From a virus, in the IMG/VR virus record IMGVR_UViG_3300035698_005593, positions 1 to 63,263 of that record: 63,263 nucleotides of DNA. One strand, given 5' to 3'. The translations under genes were made by a program, and so were the position numbers. Of the stretch, positions 48,864 to 57,561 are shown piece after piece. Position 1 is the stretch's first letter, and each line of letters starts with the position of its first letter. The notes under the pieces are model-generated. The model made no database searches. It saw nothing but the letters and a program-made list of their open reading frames with translations, and was not told the origin of the DNA.

Positions 48864-50058
48864 CAATAAAACATTTTATTTTCCAGCTATCTCTGCTGGG
48901 ACGCAAGCAACCGCTTTGGACAAGGATGCAAAACACCCGATAACAGGTAAAGACTACAGGTTCTACGGCGACAACCCAGTATTTAAGTATAATGGTTTTC
49001 TTATTAGTGCTGGTCATCAGTATAAAAAAGACACAAGCACTCTATGGGAATATCCACTAGATAAAAACCTTATACTTGGAGACTCTGGTGGCTACCAAAT
49101 TGCGACAGGCGTCCTAGATTTTACACCAGAGATTGTGAGTATAATTTTTAACTGGCTCGAGAAGCATTCTAACTATGCACTAAATCTTGATTTACCTCCT
49201 TACGTATCAGGAAACAGTAAATCTTCTGGGCAGTTTAATGAGCGACTAGAGACTTCTCTAGAAAATTTTAAGTACTTTCAAGAACATCAATCGGGTAGTA
49301 CTAAGTATCTTAACGTATTACATGGAAGAAAGATAGACGAGCTTAGAGCTTGGTACGACGCAGTTAAGGATTTTAAGTTTGACGGAGGTTGGGCAGTAGG
49401 CTCTGCTTCTTCAAACTTTTTTTATATTCTTCAATCTTTCTTTCTCCTATTTGAGAAAGGAGAGCTAGAAAAGTGTAGTGGTAAAAAACAGTTGGTTCAT
49501 ATTCTTGGGTTTTCAAAGTCTAATCAAATTTATATTCTAATCTATCTACAACAGAAGCTTAATCAACTGGGTATAGATATTACTATTACCTATGACAGCT
49601 CGTCTCCATTCTTACAGGCAGCATTTGGAGGCTATAGTTTGTTTACAAAGAAAGAGGGAATATTCTACTTAAATATTTCTAACTCCATAGTTAAAGACAA
49701 TGCTAAGATAGAACTAAGCTCTCAACTACCGTGTACTTGTCCAGTGTGTAAAGGTGTTACATGGAATGATATGTTTGCAATGTCTACTGATACAGGGTTT
49801 AAGTCAGAGTACTACTACCTAGTGATGTGGCACAACTTGTATAGATTTCTAGATTACAAAGATAGTATGGAGAGTATTATCTCCACTCAATCTGATCTAA
49901 TTTTTGAAAGCATATTTAATAAAGACGAGCTCGGTATTTTAAAGTTGATTGACAGGTGTTTCGAAGCTGAGAGTCCAACTATTCTTTTACAGAAGCACCG
50001 CTATCTACTTGGAGCACTTTTAAAGGATTCTACAGTTAGTAAGAAAACACTATTTTAA
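48856..50058 (+). CDS. Tgt/DpdA-like 7-deazaguanine transglycosylase
   Basis: 400 aa. AISAGTQATA (11-20), GDSGGYQ (75-81, with Asp76), NVLHG (153-157), an ITYDSSSP segment (Asp247 as possible nucleophile), and the zinc site CxCxxC (Cys293, 295, 298) with His326 follow the tRNA-guanine transglycosylase scheme. Phage relatives (DpdA) insert 7-deazaguanines into DNA. The gene ends the modification cluster. Whether DNA or tRNA is the target cannot be fixed by sequence; DNA is favoured by phage context. Confidence 0.85.
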   Translation: MINNKTFYFPAISAGTQATALDKDAKHPITGKDYRFYGDNPVFKYNGFLISAGHQYKKDTSTLWEYPLDKNLILGDSGGYQIATGVLDFTPEIVSIIFNWLEKHSNYALNLDLPPYVSGNSKSSGQFNERLETSLENFKYFQEHQSGSTKYLNVLHGRKIDELRAWYDAVKDFKFDGGWAVGSASSNFFYILQSFFLLFEKGELEKCSGKKQLVHILGFSKSNQIYILIYLQQKLNQLGIDITITYDSSSPFLQAAFGGYSLFTKKEGIFYLNISNSIVKDNAKIELSSQLPCTCPVCKGVTWNDMFAMSTDTGFKSEYYYLVMWHNLYRFLDYKDSMESIISTQSDLIFESIFNKDELGILKLIDRCFEAESPTILLQKHRYLLGALLKDSTVSKKTLF

Positions 50059-50083
50059 AATATCTACTAATAAAGGAGAAAAC

Positions 50084-50395
50084 ATGGTACATTGTGATAA
50101 AGAGTTTTTCAAGAAAGAACACTCGCTTATAGCTGGACATTTTCCAAGAGGTATATGGGACGAAGAGAAATTTGAGTTTATTGTTAAAGGACTATGTAAG
50201 GATTTTATTCAGAGCGATGCAAGTGAAGCAAAAATAGCATATGAAGTAGAAACCACTTTTTATCAGGAGAAAGGGTTATACGAGTATTGTGGTAAGGATA
50301 GAGAAGTTTTTGATAGAATTATTACAAAGACAATGAAGGAGTTACATGGAGTAGATATTGATATATCAGAAGTAGTTACATTCTGGCCCTGTTAA
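50084..50395 (+). CDS. Hypothetical protein
   Basis: 103 aa, AAAGGAG upstream, with CTACTAATA at 50064-50072 in the short gap. Helical, acidic, three Cys. Unknown. Confidence 0.65.
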   Translation: MVHCDKEFFKKEHSLIAGHFPRGIWDEEKFEFIVKGLCKDFIQSDASEAKIAYEVETTFYQEKGLYEYCGKDREVFDRIITKTMKELHGVDIDISEVVTFWPC

Positions 50396-50430
50396 TAAGG
50401 ACTTATAAAAAAATTTTAAAGGAGATTTAT

Positions 50431-50664
50431 ATGGCCAAAGCACAGACTTACAAAGGAAAAACAGCATTGAAAGGTGGACGACTTTATGTATGGTGTAGTT
50501 TTATGCAAAAGTATCTTCCTGAGCGCATGTTCTCAAAAAACTCTGCAGGACCTGATGGCTACCAAAGAGAGTGTAAGGTAGTTAATAGAATGCGTGGTTC
50601 AAACAGCTCACTAGGTGAAGTTGTTTCTACCCTGCCTAAGAAAGAACAAAAGATGTTTGCATAG
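50431..50664 (+). CDS. Hypothetical small basic protein
   Basis: 77 aa, AAAGGAG upstream. Basic and Gly/Ser-rich, no known motif. Immediately followed by a strong terminator, so it may be well expressed. Confidence 0.65.
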   Translation: MAKAQTYKGKTALKGGRLYVWCSFMQKYLPERMFSKNSAGPDGYQRECKVVNRMRGSNSSLGEVVSTLPKKEQKMFA

Positions 50665-50672
50665 TTTCTAAT

Positions 50673-50700
50673 GGGGGGCTTCGGCCCCCTATACTTTTTT
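50673..50700 (+). terminator. Rho-independent terminator with TTCG tetraloop
   Basis: GGGGGGC-TTCG-GCCCCCT followed by ATAC and TTTTTT. The C-TTCG-G loop is exceptionally stable. Confidence 0.93.
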
Positions 50701-50710
50701 GGAGGTAAGC

Positions 50711-50962
50711 GTGATAGAGAAAAAGGAATGTCCACTATGTTTGAATGGTACGATAACGTTCACAGAGCATGATAAACCATTGCGTTATGGGTTCTATTGT
50801 AACAATATAGCTTGTGGTGTTATGGCAATGAATTTTAGGAAAGAGGAAGCAGTAATTGATCAGTACTCTCAACTAGCAGAAATTGCAAGAGAACGAGACT
50901 TATCTATCGAAGAAGAAAAGAAAGCCAAAGAAAAAACAGAGGCGTTAAAGGATGGAGAATAG
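50711..50962 (+). CDS. Zinc-ribbon protein
   Basis: 83 aa from GTG 50711 (GGAGG nine bases upstream). CPLCLNG near residue 6 and CNNIAC near 29 form a Cys4 ribbon, then a long acidic helix. It overlaps the sigma-like gene by 11 bases; a transcription-related partner is conceivable. Confidence 0.65.
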   Translation: MIEKKECPLCLNGTITFTEHDKPLRYGFYCNNIACGVMAMNFRKEEAVIDQYSQLAEIARERDLSIEEEKKAKEKTEALKDGE

Positions 50963-51788
50963 TATTGTAACAGAAAGCTCCGATATAAAGGTTAAGGGCA
51001 AGTGGATAACCTGTAAAATATGTGAAAAGAAGTTTAAGTTTATAGACGATGGTGCTAAAGAAAAATGGCAGGGTGTCAATTTTCTTTGCCCATTTTGTAA
51101 AGAAGAGTACTGCGTTATGCCTGAATCAGAAAGAAAGCTAAGGTCTTTGCAAGACCTATATTTTATAGAAGGAAGAAATCAAAAGTATCTAACTGAAATG
51201 TTTCTTATCTTAGTCAGTTACGCCGAATCACTTATTAAGAAAAAGTACGGATCTAAGATGTCTTTTGTTCATGGTCAACTTGAAACCTATGCTTCAGATG
51301 CTGCTTCATTGCTAATTGAAAAATATACTGATCCAACCTTTGAAATCAGCTTATCTTTTGGTGGCTACCTAGGTTGGAAAATACGTGAGGCAATGTTCCA
51401 AAAGAAAAATAAATCTTGTGCACCACTAACCTTGCACTACAAATATCCAGATGGAAATGTAGTAGAACAAGAGGATGTTTTAAAAAGAGAATTCGATGAT
51501 ATGGTTGACCTTGAAGGTAAACAGTTTATTATAGACGAGCTCATGGGTCTTATCGAAGCAATAGAGTGTAGGACTGATAGTAGAAGAGAAAACTATGTAA
51601 GACTACTAACTACTCTCGTCTTTCTCCAAAGAGGTGAGAGAGAGTTCACACGATTTTTTAGAGTGTATCCAAGACACTTTGGTAAAGCAATTTCAGAAAG
51701 AACTATTGATATACTAAGAGCTGAGCTTCTTCACATGTGTGGAGAAAGACACACCAGTAAGATTCAGGAGAGTGTAGCAAATGAGTAG
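50952..51788 (+). CDS. Zinc-ribbon/sigma-factor-like protein
   Basis: 278 aa. Residues 20-52 carry CKICEK and CPFCKE, a Cys4 zinc site. The following helices (LTEMFLILVSYAESLIKKKY, then ASDAASLLIEKY, then GGYLGWKIREAMF) follow the spacing of sigma-70 region 2 in divergent ECF and phage late sigma factors. The C-terminal part has helices that could be region 4 (HFGKAISERTIDILRAEL). It is the best in-window candidate to recognise a phage promoter class. The match is by helix pattern, so moderate confidence. Confidence 0.65.
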   Translation: MENSIVTESSDIKVKGKWITCKICEKKFKFIDDGAKEKWQGVNFLCPFCKEEYCVMPESERKLRSLQDLYFIEGRNQKYLTEMFLILVSYAESLIKKKYGSKMSFVHGQLETYASDAASLLIEKYTDPTFEISLSFGGYLGWKIREAMFQKKNKSCAPLTLHYKYPDGNVVEQEDVLKREFDDMVDLEGKQFIIDELMGLIEAIECRTDSRRENYVRLLTTLVFLQRGEREFTRFFRVYPRHFGKAISERTIDILRAELLHMCGERHTSKIQESVANE

Positions 51789-51824
51789 CCTCTACTAATA
51801 ACTATATTAGACGGAGGTTATTAT

Positions 51825-52292
51825 ATGCAAGCACAGGTTCTTAAAGAAAAACTGGACAAGTATTTTGCTAATGAGCAACAGAATAATCAGAAGTTATTTT
51901 CTGAATTAGCTCTATATATTTATCAACTTGAATCACCCGATTCAGATTTATATATGTTAGCGAACTTACTATCTGAGGAGTCACTCACAAAGTTGATCTC
52001 ATACTATGACGGTGACACATTAAGTCTTCCAGATAGAGAGAAGTATAGAGAGTGTATTTTTATTGCAGTATGCTTTTATTTAAAGGAGGTGAAAAATTTT
52101 GACTGGGAGAAGATTAAAAATTTTATTAACCTTCCTGAACAGAACTCAGACTTGTTTAGCCCTATAACGATTGGTAGGAAAATCAATCACATTAAAGTTG
52201 AGATGTCAAAGTATCTAGAACGTTCACTTAATTCAATAGAGTGGGATGAACAAGGCATACTTAATTTTCTTGAGGACAAGAAAAATGACTGA
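51825..52292 (+). CDS. Hypothetical helical protein
   Basis: 155 aa, CGGAGG upstream. All-helical, acidic, with TIGRKINHIKVEMSKYLE as a possible helix-turn-helix. CTACTAATA lies at 51792-51800. It follows the sigma-like gene and may be linked to transcription, but there is no proof. Confidence 0.65.
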   Translation: MQAQVLKEKLDKYFANEQQNNQKLFSELALYIYQLESPDSDLYMLANLLSEESLTKLISYYDGDTLSLPDREKYRECIFIAVCFYLKEVKNFDWEKIKNFINLPEQNSDLFSPITIGRKINHIKVEMSKYLERSLNSIEWDEQGILNFLEDKKND

Positions 52293-52740
52293 ACAAAAAT
52301 TCATAGATAAAATTGAAAACATAGACAATCTTTCAGAGTCAGAGCAAGATAGACTTAATATGCAATCTCGGAGTTACGAGCTTCTTATCAATTTTCTTAC
52401 TACCTATGTAACTCAAATCAGTGCACAAGAGGGTCTAACGGCGACAGTAGAAGCAGAACTTAATGCCAGAGTAAACGACGAAAATGAGAAAATATCTACA
52501 AGTGCCCTCATTGCCTTGTTGAAAGTTTTAAAGGATAGTAATGTACAAGGAGCCAATGGTCTACTTGGTGTGTTAAAAGAATCAACCAAGGTCATTATAG
52601 AGAACAATATAACACCAGCTCATAAGAGTAATAACATTGATTTGTCTCTTAAACAAGTTAACGAGATAAAAAGCCTTGTTGAATTGGTAAAGGATCTTGC
52701 ACACACAGAGGCCAGCATTGATGAGGTAGAAGAAAAATAG
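52285..52740 (+). CDS. Hypothetical helical protein
   Basis: 151 aa from ATG 52285 (TGAGGA upstream), overlapping the previous gene by eight bases. Helical, acidic, with no known motif. Its stop abuts the promoter box at 52740. Confidence 0.65.
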   Translation: MTEQKFIDKIENIDNLSESEQDRLNMQSRSYELLINFLTTYVTQISAQEGLTATVEAELNARVNDENEKISTSALIALLKVLKDSNVQGANGLLGVLKESTKVIIENNITPAHKSNNIDLSLKQVNEIKSLVELVKDLAHTEASIDEVEEK

Positions 52741-52773
52741 TTTAAGTTCTTCAATTCTTGTTTATAGTATAAA
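52740..52773 (+). promoter_or_regulatory. Phage promoter element
   Basis: GTTTAAGT, 12 bases, GTTTATAGTATAAA, 16 bp upstream of the exonuclease gene. Confidence 0.8.
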
Positions 52774-52789
52774 TAAAAAGGAGTCTTAC

Positions 52790-53704
52790 ATGAATAAGTT
52801 TCCTGCATTAATGATTGACGCCAGTAACCTTTTCTGGAGGTCAATCTCTATGTCTTTTAAAAATCAACTAGACTCTAAACAAGACGTCATATACTCATAT
52901 GCTATTATGGATACCTTTAATAGAATAAGGGGTTTAGTAGATAGTTTCGGATATGAAGACTCTGAAGTGTACTTACTATTTGATAACCCAACCAGTGCTT
53001 TCGATGTTAGACGGGATTTATCAGACGGAAAATATAAGCATACACGAGAAAAAGGCCCACAGGCTCTTTGGCATACTTTAAGTATATTTCAAGAGCTATG
53101 CTTGTTATACTCAGATACTTTCAGAGTTGTAAGAGCTGATTCATTAGAAGCAGATGATCTTACTATAATTATACAAAATAGTATAGAGGGAGACATACTC
53201 TATATATCTGCTGACTTGGATTGGGCAAGGAACATCGACAATGGACATCGTTGGTGGAACTTTTCAAAACTGTATGACATCAAAACATTTAAGGAGAAAT
53301 ATGGCTTTTCACCGGAGGGTAATAAGATACAACTGTATAAAGCAATACATGGTGATAACTCAGATTGTATTGAAAATGCAGTACCAAGATTACCTACGAA
53401 GATACTCTTCAACTTAGTTGAAACCTGTGATACCCTTGATCAGCTGTTTGATATGGTTGATGATGAGAGAGTTGATTGTAAGTGGCATCAAAAAGTATGG
53501 GAGGCTAAGAAACAGATCGCCATCAACTATAAACTTGTAGACTTTATTGAAGTAGATTTAACTTATGCAGACATAGTTACTAAGTGCAAGACAAACATAC
53601 CAGCTCTTAAAAAATGGTTTGAACTATTGGACTTACCACTTGAACCTAGAATGTGTAAGAAAACAGATTCGTTCTTTATTAAGAAAAAAATGCCAAGAAA
53701 ATAA
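52790..53704 (+). CDS. FEN/T4 RNase H-like 5'-3' exonuclease
   Basis: 304 aa. LMIDASNLFWRS, SLEADDL, ISADLDWARNI and IHGDNSDCI match the metal-binding and H3TH region of the 5'-nuclease superfamily. It removes RNA primers and flaps on the lagging strand. This compensates for the phage polymerase, which lacks a 5'-nuclease domain. Confidence 0.9.
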   Translation: MNKFPALMIDASNLFWRSISMSFKNQLDSKQDVIYSYAIMDTFNRIRGLVDSFGYEDSEVYLLFDNPTSAFDVRRDLSDGKYKHTREKGPQALWHTLSIFQELCLLYSDTFRVVRADSLEADDLTIIIQNSIEGDILYISADLDWARNIDNGHRWWNFSKLYDIKTFKEKYGFSPEGNKIQLYKAIHGDNSDCIENAVPRLPTKILFNLVETCDTLDQLFDMVDDERVDCKWHQKVWEAKKQIAINYKLVDFIEVDLTYADIVTKCKTNIPALKKWFELLDLPLEPRMCKKTDSFFIKKKMPRK

Positions 53705-53714
53705 AGAGGATTAT

Positions 53715-55124
53715 ATGAGCGAAGGATTTGCGAGTCTTATTCCATTAAACAGCGATAATGAAAAACATTTTATATCCTACATACTACAGAATCCAGACGA
53801 AAGAGCGTCTCTTAACCCAGATCTGTTAGGTAATGAGAATCAACTTATTTACTATGCTATTGAAGAAGTAGAAGACAAAGGGTTAAAAGTTGAACCTGCT
53901 GTAATATACGATATTATCTCTAAGATTGCTCCATCTTTTGAAAAGTCCTACATCACTTCAGTCATCGAAGAGTTCACAGATTTTTCTAATATTGAAAGAG
54001 TAGTAACTGCAATTAAAGATCACGCTGTTAAGATTAAAGTGGCTAAAGAGATAGACGAACTTGGGAAAGACTTACTTGTTAAAGGCGACTTGGATAAGAG
54101 TAAGTTAAGGGATCTTGGTGATAATCTTAATGATAAGCTCTACTTACTAGAGGATGATTCTGTTCTTAAAGATGGTAACGATTTAATGGATGCTTATCAA
54201 AAAACTATGGACGAAAGGCAAACAGGACTTGTAGAACGTTCACTAGGTTATCTGGAACTAGATAAGTATGTTACAAGACCTGCTGCTGCTGGTGAGATGA
54301 CAGGGCTTGTTGGTCAAAAGGGTAGTGGTAAAAGTATATATGCTAAGTGTATAGAGAATGCTTTAATTAACAGAGGAACATGCGTGTTATCTGTTAACTT
54401 AGAAATGGCTGAAGACAGTACTATGGACAGACTGTTTTGTGTACGTGAGGGGTTTAGTTTACAAGACCTAATAAAGAAAGATAAGTCGTCAAGATTCTTA
54501 TCAAAGATTCAAAGAGCTATGAAACGATTTAGAAAGCTAAGCAATTACAACTACTATCCTGAAGCTGACATGAGTCTTGTAAAACTCGATTCTCTTATAC
54601 ACAAAGCAAAGCAAAAGTTTAAAGCAGCAGCAGTGCTTCCTGACGATGAGTATATGTTAATTGTTATTGATTTACTAGACATGGTTGAAGAGTTTTCTGG
54701 AGCAGATCCAGCAGGAATTAAAAAGGCGATTAACAAGTTGCACAAAGTAGTTCGTAAGCACAAAGTACATGCAATGCTAATACTACAGGCCAATGAGAAT
54801 AAGTTTAGAGGTGGCAAGATGTTTAAGAACCCTGATGAGCTTGACTACTATAAGATTGGCTTGGAAGACGTCGAGGGTGGCTCTGCGTATGGTGCAAGAT
54901 GTAGAGTTATGTTATCACTCAATCGTCCGGTGCAGATGAAGAAACACTTTTTTCCAGAAAAAATGGAAGAGTGGGAGACTGAGGTGGATGTGATAAATGT
55001 TAACGTGATAAAACAAAATGATGGACATTTGGCACACATACCATTCGTATTTGGTGATAATTTTAGAATATACCCATTTGGAAAAGCAACGATAGCTAGA
55101 ATGAAAAAGGGAGAGGAAGATTGA
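53715..55124 (+). CDS. DnaB-like replicative helicase
   Basis: 469 aa from ATG 53715 (AGAGGATT upstream; longer readings run into the exonuclease gene). An N-terminal helical domain, Walker A GLVGQKGSGKS near 197-207, NLEMAE, Walker B IVIDLLDM and LQANEN fit the hexameric DnaB/gp41 RecA-like fold. It unwinds the fork, and the DnaC-like protein (23900) is its possible loader. Confidence 0.92.
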   Translation: MSEGFASLIPLNSDNEKHFISYILQNPDERASLNPDLLGNENQLIYYAIEEVEDKGLKVEPAVIYDIISKIAPSFEKSYITSVIEEFTDFSNIERVVTAIKDHAVKIKVAKEIDELGKDLLVKGDLDKSKLRDLGDNLNDKLYLLEDDSVLKDGNDLMDAYQKTMDERQTGLVERSLGYLELDKYVTRPAAAGEMTGLVGQKGSGKSIYAKCIENALINRGTCVLSVNLEMAEDSTMDRLFCVREGFSLQDLIKKDKSSRFLSKIQRAMKRFRKLSNYNYYPEADMSLVKLDSLIHKAKQKFKAAAVLPDDEYMLIVIDLLDMVEEFSGADPAGIKKAINKLHKVVRKHKVHAMLILQANENKFRGGKMFKNPDELDYYKIGLEDVEGGSAYGARCRVMLSLNRPVQMKKHFFPEKMEEWETEVDVINVNVIKQNDGHLAHIPFVFGDNFRIYPFGKATIARMKKGEED

Positions 55125-55669
55125 AAGAGGAGTGGAAAGAACATAATGGAATGCTAGTGAGTAGCTATGGAAAAGTATTTATTCCAGGTGACCTAGGGTG
55201 GAACGAGATGAAAAAAGATAGACTTGTTGAGTCAGAAGGTCCATATGCAACAGTCAGAAAAAACGGTGCGTGGAGTCTACATAACCTGGTAGCTACTGTT
55301 TTCGTTCCTAACCCAGACAACAAAGAGATTGTTCATCATATAAATGAAGATCCTTCAAATAATAGAGCTGATAATCTCATGTGGGTTACAAGAGCAGAGC
55401 ATTGTAAGATGCATATGAAAGACAGAAAGAAAAGTAAGCACATGAGAGAGAAGCTTTCTAAAACTGTTATGAGTGCTGGTAACCATAAAGCCAAAACAGT
55501 TTTGCAATACACATTAGAAGGTGAGTTTATTAAAGAGTGGGGTTCAGGCTCAGAAGCGTCACGTCATGTAGGTGTGGCACCTCAACAGATTTTACGGGCT
55601 TGTCACGGCGATTCCCGTAGAACATCTGCTGGATATAAGTGGAGATTCAAGGAGAAAGAAGATGAGTGA
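55121..55669 (+). CDS. HNH homing endonuclease with NUMOD-type domains
   Basis: 182 aa from TTG overlapping the helicase stop. KVHH-type core: IVHHINEDPSNNRADNLMWV is the HNH motif, with a NUMOD4-like start (YGKVFIPGDLG) and a NUMOD1-like DNA-binding end (GSGSEASRHVGVAPQQI). Free-standing homing endonucleases move between related phage genomes, and this one is inserted between replication genes. Confidence 0.9.
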   Translation: MKEEWKEHNGMLVSSYGKVFIPGDLGWNEMKKDRLVESEGPYATVRKNGAWSLHNLVATVFVPNPDNKEIVHHINEDPSNNRADNLMWVTRAEHCKMHMKDRKKSKHMREKLSKTVMSAGNHKAKTVLQYTLEGEFIKEWGSGSEASRHVGVAPQQILRACHGDSRRTSAGYKWRFKEKEDE

Positions 55670-55796
55670 AAAAATTTCTAATGAAGAAGATATGTTTTTT
55701 CAACTATGGTTGGAAGAACTGGGGAAGGAGCTTGGTAGGATAGAAGATCTTAAGTGTGTGGAAATTTTAAGAAAAATATGTAAGGAGGAGAGATGA
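55662..55796 (+). CDS. Small acidic protein
   Basis: 44 aa from ATG 55662, AAGGAG upstream, overlapping the homing endonuclease. MSEKISNEEDMFFQLW. Acidic helix. Unknown. Confidence 0.5.
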   Translation: MSEKISNEEDMFFQLWLEELGKELGRIEDLKCVEILRKICKEER

Positions 55797-55981
55797 GTGA
55801 AAAAACCGTAACTATATCTACTAAGATTCTCAGCCAACTCGTTGCCCGTGTTAACAGAGTTACAGCATATCATAGGCATGGGACTGTTATACCTAAGCAA
55901 GCTCTGGATGATTTAGCTAATGTCCAGATAGATGTAGAGAAGGCTCTGCGTGAAGAAGTAAAGGAGAAAAACAATGAGTAA
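55793..55981 (+). CDS. Hypothetical helical protein
   Basis: 62 aa, AAGGAGG upstream, ATGA overlaps on both sides. Helical. Starts with MSEKTVTIS, similar to its upstream neighbour only at the first four residues. Unknown. Confidence 0.6.
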   Translation: MSEKTVTISTKILSQLVARVNRVTAYHRHGTVIPKQALDDLANVQIDVEKALREEVKEKNNE

Positions 55982-56360
55982 AAAATATGCTGACTTCTAT
56001 GAAGCTTGGTGGTACTTAAATGAAACACCTGTATTTGAAGACCCTACTGTGTCTGACGCAGTTAAAGATATTGGAGGGTTCATAAGCACCTTTACTAATA
56101 GTCTTTGTATCGAGGTTCAAAAAGTAAACCCTATAACTTGTATAATCGATGACAATGAAATTTTGAATACGAAGGTTGAGGTATGGCTTGAATGTGGTGA
56201 GCCTTATGTTGATGAAACTAATGTTATTGGGCACTACCATAACATAGAATATGATTGCGGAGGTGATACTTTTGAAGAAGCGATAATTGAACTTGCTAAC
56301 TTAGTGTATGAACATAACAATAAGGAGGAAGACAGTGTTTTTAAGAAGAAGAACAGTTAA
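55974..56360 (+). CDS. Hypothetical protein
   Basis: 128 aa, AAGGAG upstream. Acidic and beta-rich (KVEVWLECGEPY, then CGGDTFEEAIIELA), the last part like the C-terminal helix of small phage antirestriction-type proteins, but no family is recognised. Confidence 0.65.
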   Translation: MSKKYADFYEAWWYLNETPVFEDPTVSDAVKDIGGFISTFTNSLCIEVQKVNPITCIIDDNEILNTKVEVWLECGEPYVDETNVIGHYHNIEYDCGGDTFEEAIIELANLVYEHNNKEEDSVFKKKNS

Positions 56361-56709
56361 ACACTATGACAGAATGATTAAATGGGCAGAGACTCAAAAG
56401 CCAACTGCAAGACATTATGATTACATAATGCTTAAAGAGTTAGGGGTAAATTGGGGGGCTTTATATTGTCCATACTGTAAGCAATACGGTCTCTTTTATG
56501 GGGTGGAGAAATGTCGTAAGTGTCCCCTAATGGGAGATATGAACGATGACAATCCGAGTTGTTGTAGTGGTTTGTGGAGTAATATGCAGATGTCAATGAA
56601 TTGGGCGCAGTGGGTCGATCATGCTGGTCGTGTCAGAAACTATATTAAAAATAAAGAATGGAAGAAGGAGAAAACATGGACTATCAAAACGCTTTGCAAA
56701 AAACACTAA
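56335..56709 (+). CDS. Putative zinc protein
   Basis: 124 aa from GTG 56335 (AAGGAGG upstream). CPYCKQY and KCRKCPL give a Cys4 zinc site near residues 44-62, with another Cys pair (CC) after. Basic ends. Unknown. Confidence 0.65.
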   Translation: MFLRRRTVKHYDRMIKWAETQKPTARHYDYIMLKELGVNWGALYCPYCKQYGLFYGVEKCRKCPLMGDMNDDNPSCCSGLWSNMQMSMNWAQWVDHAGRVRNYIKNKEWKKEKTWTIKTLCKKH

Positions 56710-56849
56710 GAAAGAAAGATCTACTTGATGAATGGCAGTTAAAGTTTATCACCTCTGTACAAGACATTATTATGAACGATGAGAAGTTGTCAGATAGGCA
56801 AGATGCATCGTTTAGAAAGATCTATAAGATAATCAAGGCAGGTGGCTAA
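56676..56849 (+). CDS. Hypothetical small helical protein
   Basis: 57 aa from ATG 56676 (AAGGAG upstream). LDEWQLKFITSVQDIIMNDE then RKIYKIIKAGG recurs in small phage proteins thought to bind DNA ends or primase partners, but no name is secure. It overlaps its downstream neighbour by one base. Confidence 0.6.
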   Translation: MDYQNALQKTLRKKDLLDEWQLKFITSVQDIIMNDEKLSDRQDASFRKIYKIIKAGG

Positions 56850-57064
56850 TGTACAAGATTATACTGGTACTGGTGTTGCTCGTGGGGTGTAGTAATCCTG
56901 AATGGATGACTGCTCCTTTAAACTACACTTGCTCTGTAGAAGAAATGGAACGAGTTATAAAAGAAACTAAGACGTGTAAAGACTCAACAGATTTTAGAAG
57001 TGCGTATTGTTTCGGTTCTGCTATAATGAGAATATGTACTAGAAGAAAGTTGGAGGTAGAATGA
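56849..57064 (+). CDS. Putative lipoprotein
   Basis: 71 aa. A short hydrophobic signal (KIILVLVLLVGC) ends in a lipobox, LVGC, with Cys14 as the lipidation site. The mature 58 residues hold further Cys that could form disulfides. It may be a superinfection-exclusion or lysis-related envelope protein (inference). It implies a host with a lipoprotein pathway. Confidence 0.75.
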   Translation: MYKIILVLVLLVGCSNPEWMTAPLNYTCSVEEMERVIKETKTCKDSTDFRSAYCFGSAIMRICTRRKLEVE

Positions 57065-57561
57065 ACTTTGAAACTACAATCGAAATGGAGGTAGCGCTTT
57101 CAAAGTTCTTTGGAATACGTGAGAACCTTATAGTTCCTAATATAAGCTGGGGCATGTTTAATCACGAACTTGACCTTTGCGTAGTATCAAAAGCAGGTTA
57201 TGCTACTGAGGTAGAGATTAAAGTTAGTCGTTCTGATTTAAAAAAGGATAAAGAAAAATTACATGAACATAGAGACGACAGGATTAAGAATTTCTATTTT
57301 GCCATTCCTGAAAAACTTGGAAAGGAGTTTGCGTTAGAACACATACCAGAAAGAGCTGGTCTTATAGTAGTTAATAAAAAAGGCTGGTCTAGTATAGTAA
57401 AGCAATGTGTTTCTTCTTTAAAGCCATATAAGTTTTCAGAGGAGGAGCTATTCAAAGTTGCGAGACTAGGTACAATGCGTATCTGGGGCTTAAAAGAGAA
57501 GGTGATAAAGTTTAAAGAAGATCTAAAAAGGAGAGAAGATTATGAAAAAAGTGTATTGTAA
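57061..57561 (+). CDS. PD-(D/E)XK nuclease-like protein (MmcB-like)
   Basis: 166 aa. HELDLCVV, then ATEVEIKVSRSD, gives the D...ExK catalytic core of the MmcB-type repair nuclease family, followed by DLKKDKEKLHEHRDD. It may act in repair or nuclease defence. ATGA overlap with the lipoprotein. Confidence 0.75.
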   Translation: MNFETTIEMEVALSKFFGIRENLIVPNISWGMFNHELDLCVVSKAGYATEVEIKVSRSDLKKDKEKLHEHRDDRIKNFYFAIPEKLGKEFALEHIPERAGLIVVNKKGWSSIVKQCVSSLKPYKFSEEELFKVARLGTMRIWGLKEKVIKFKEDLKRREDYEKSVL

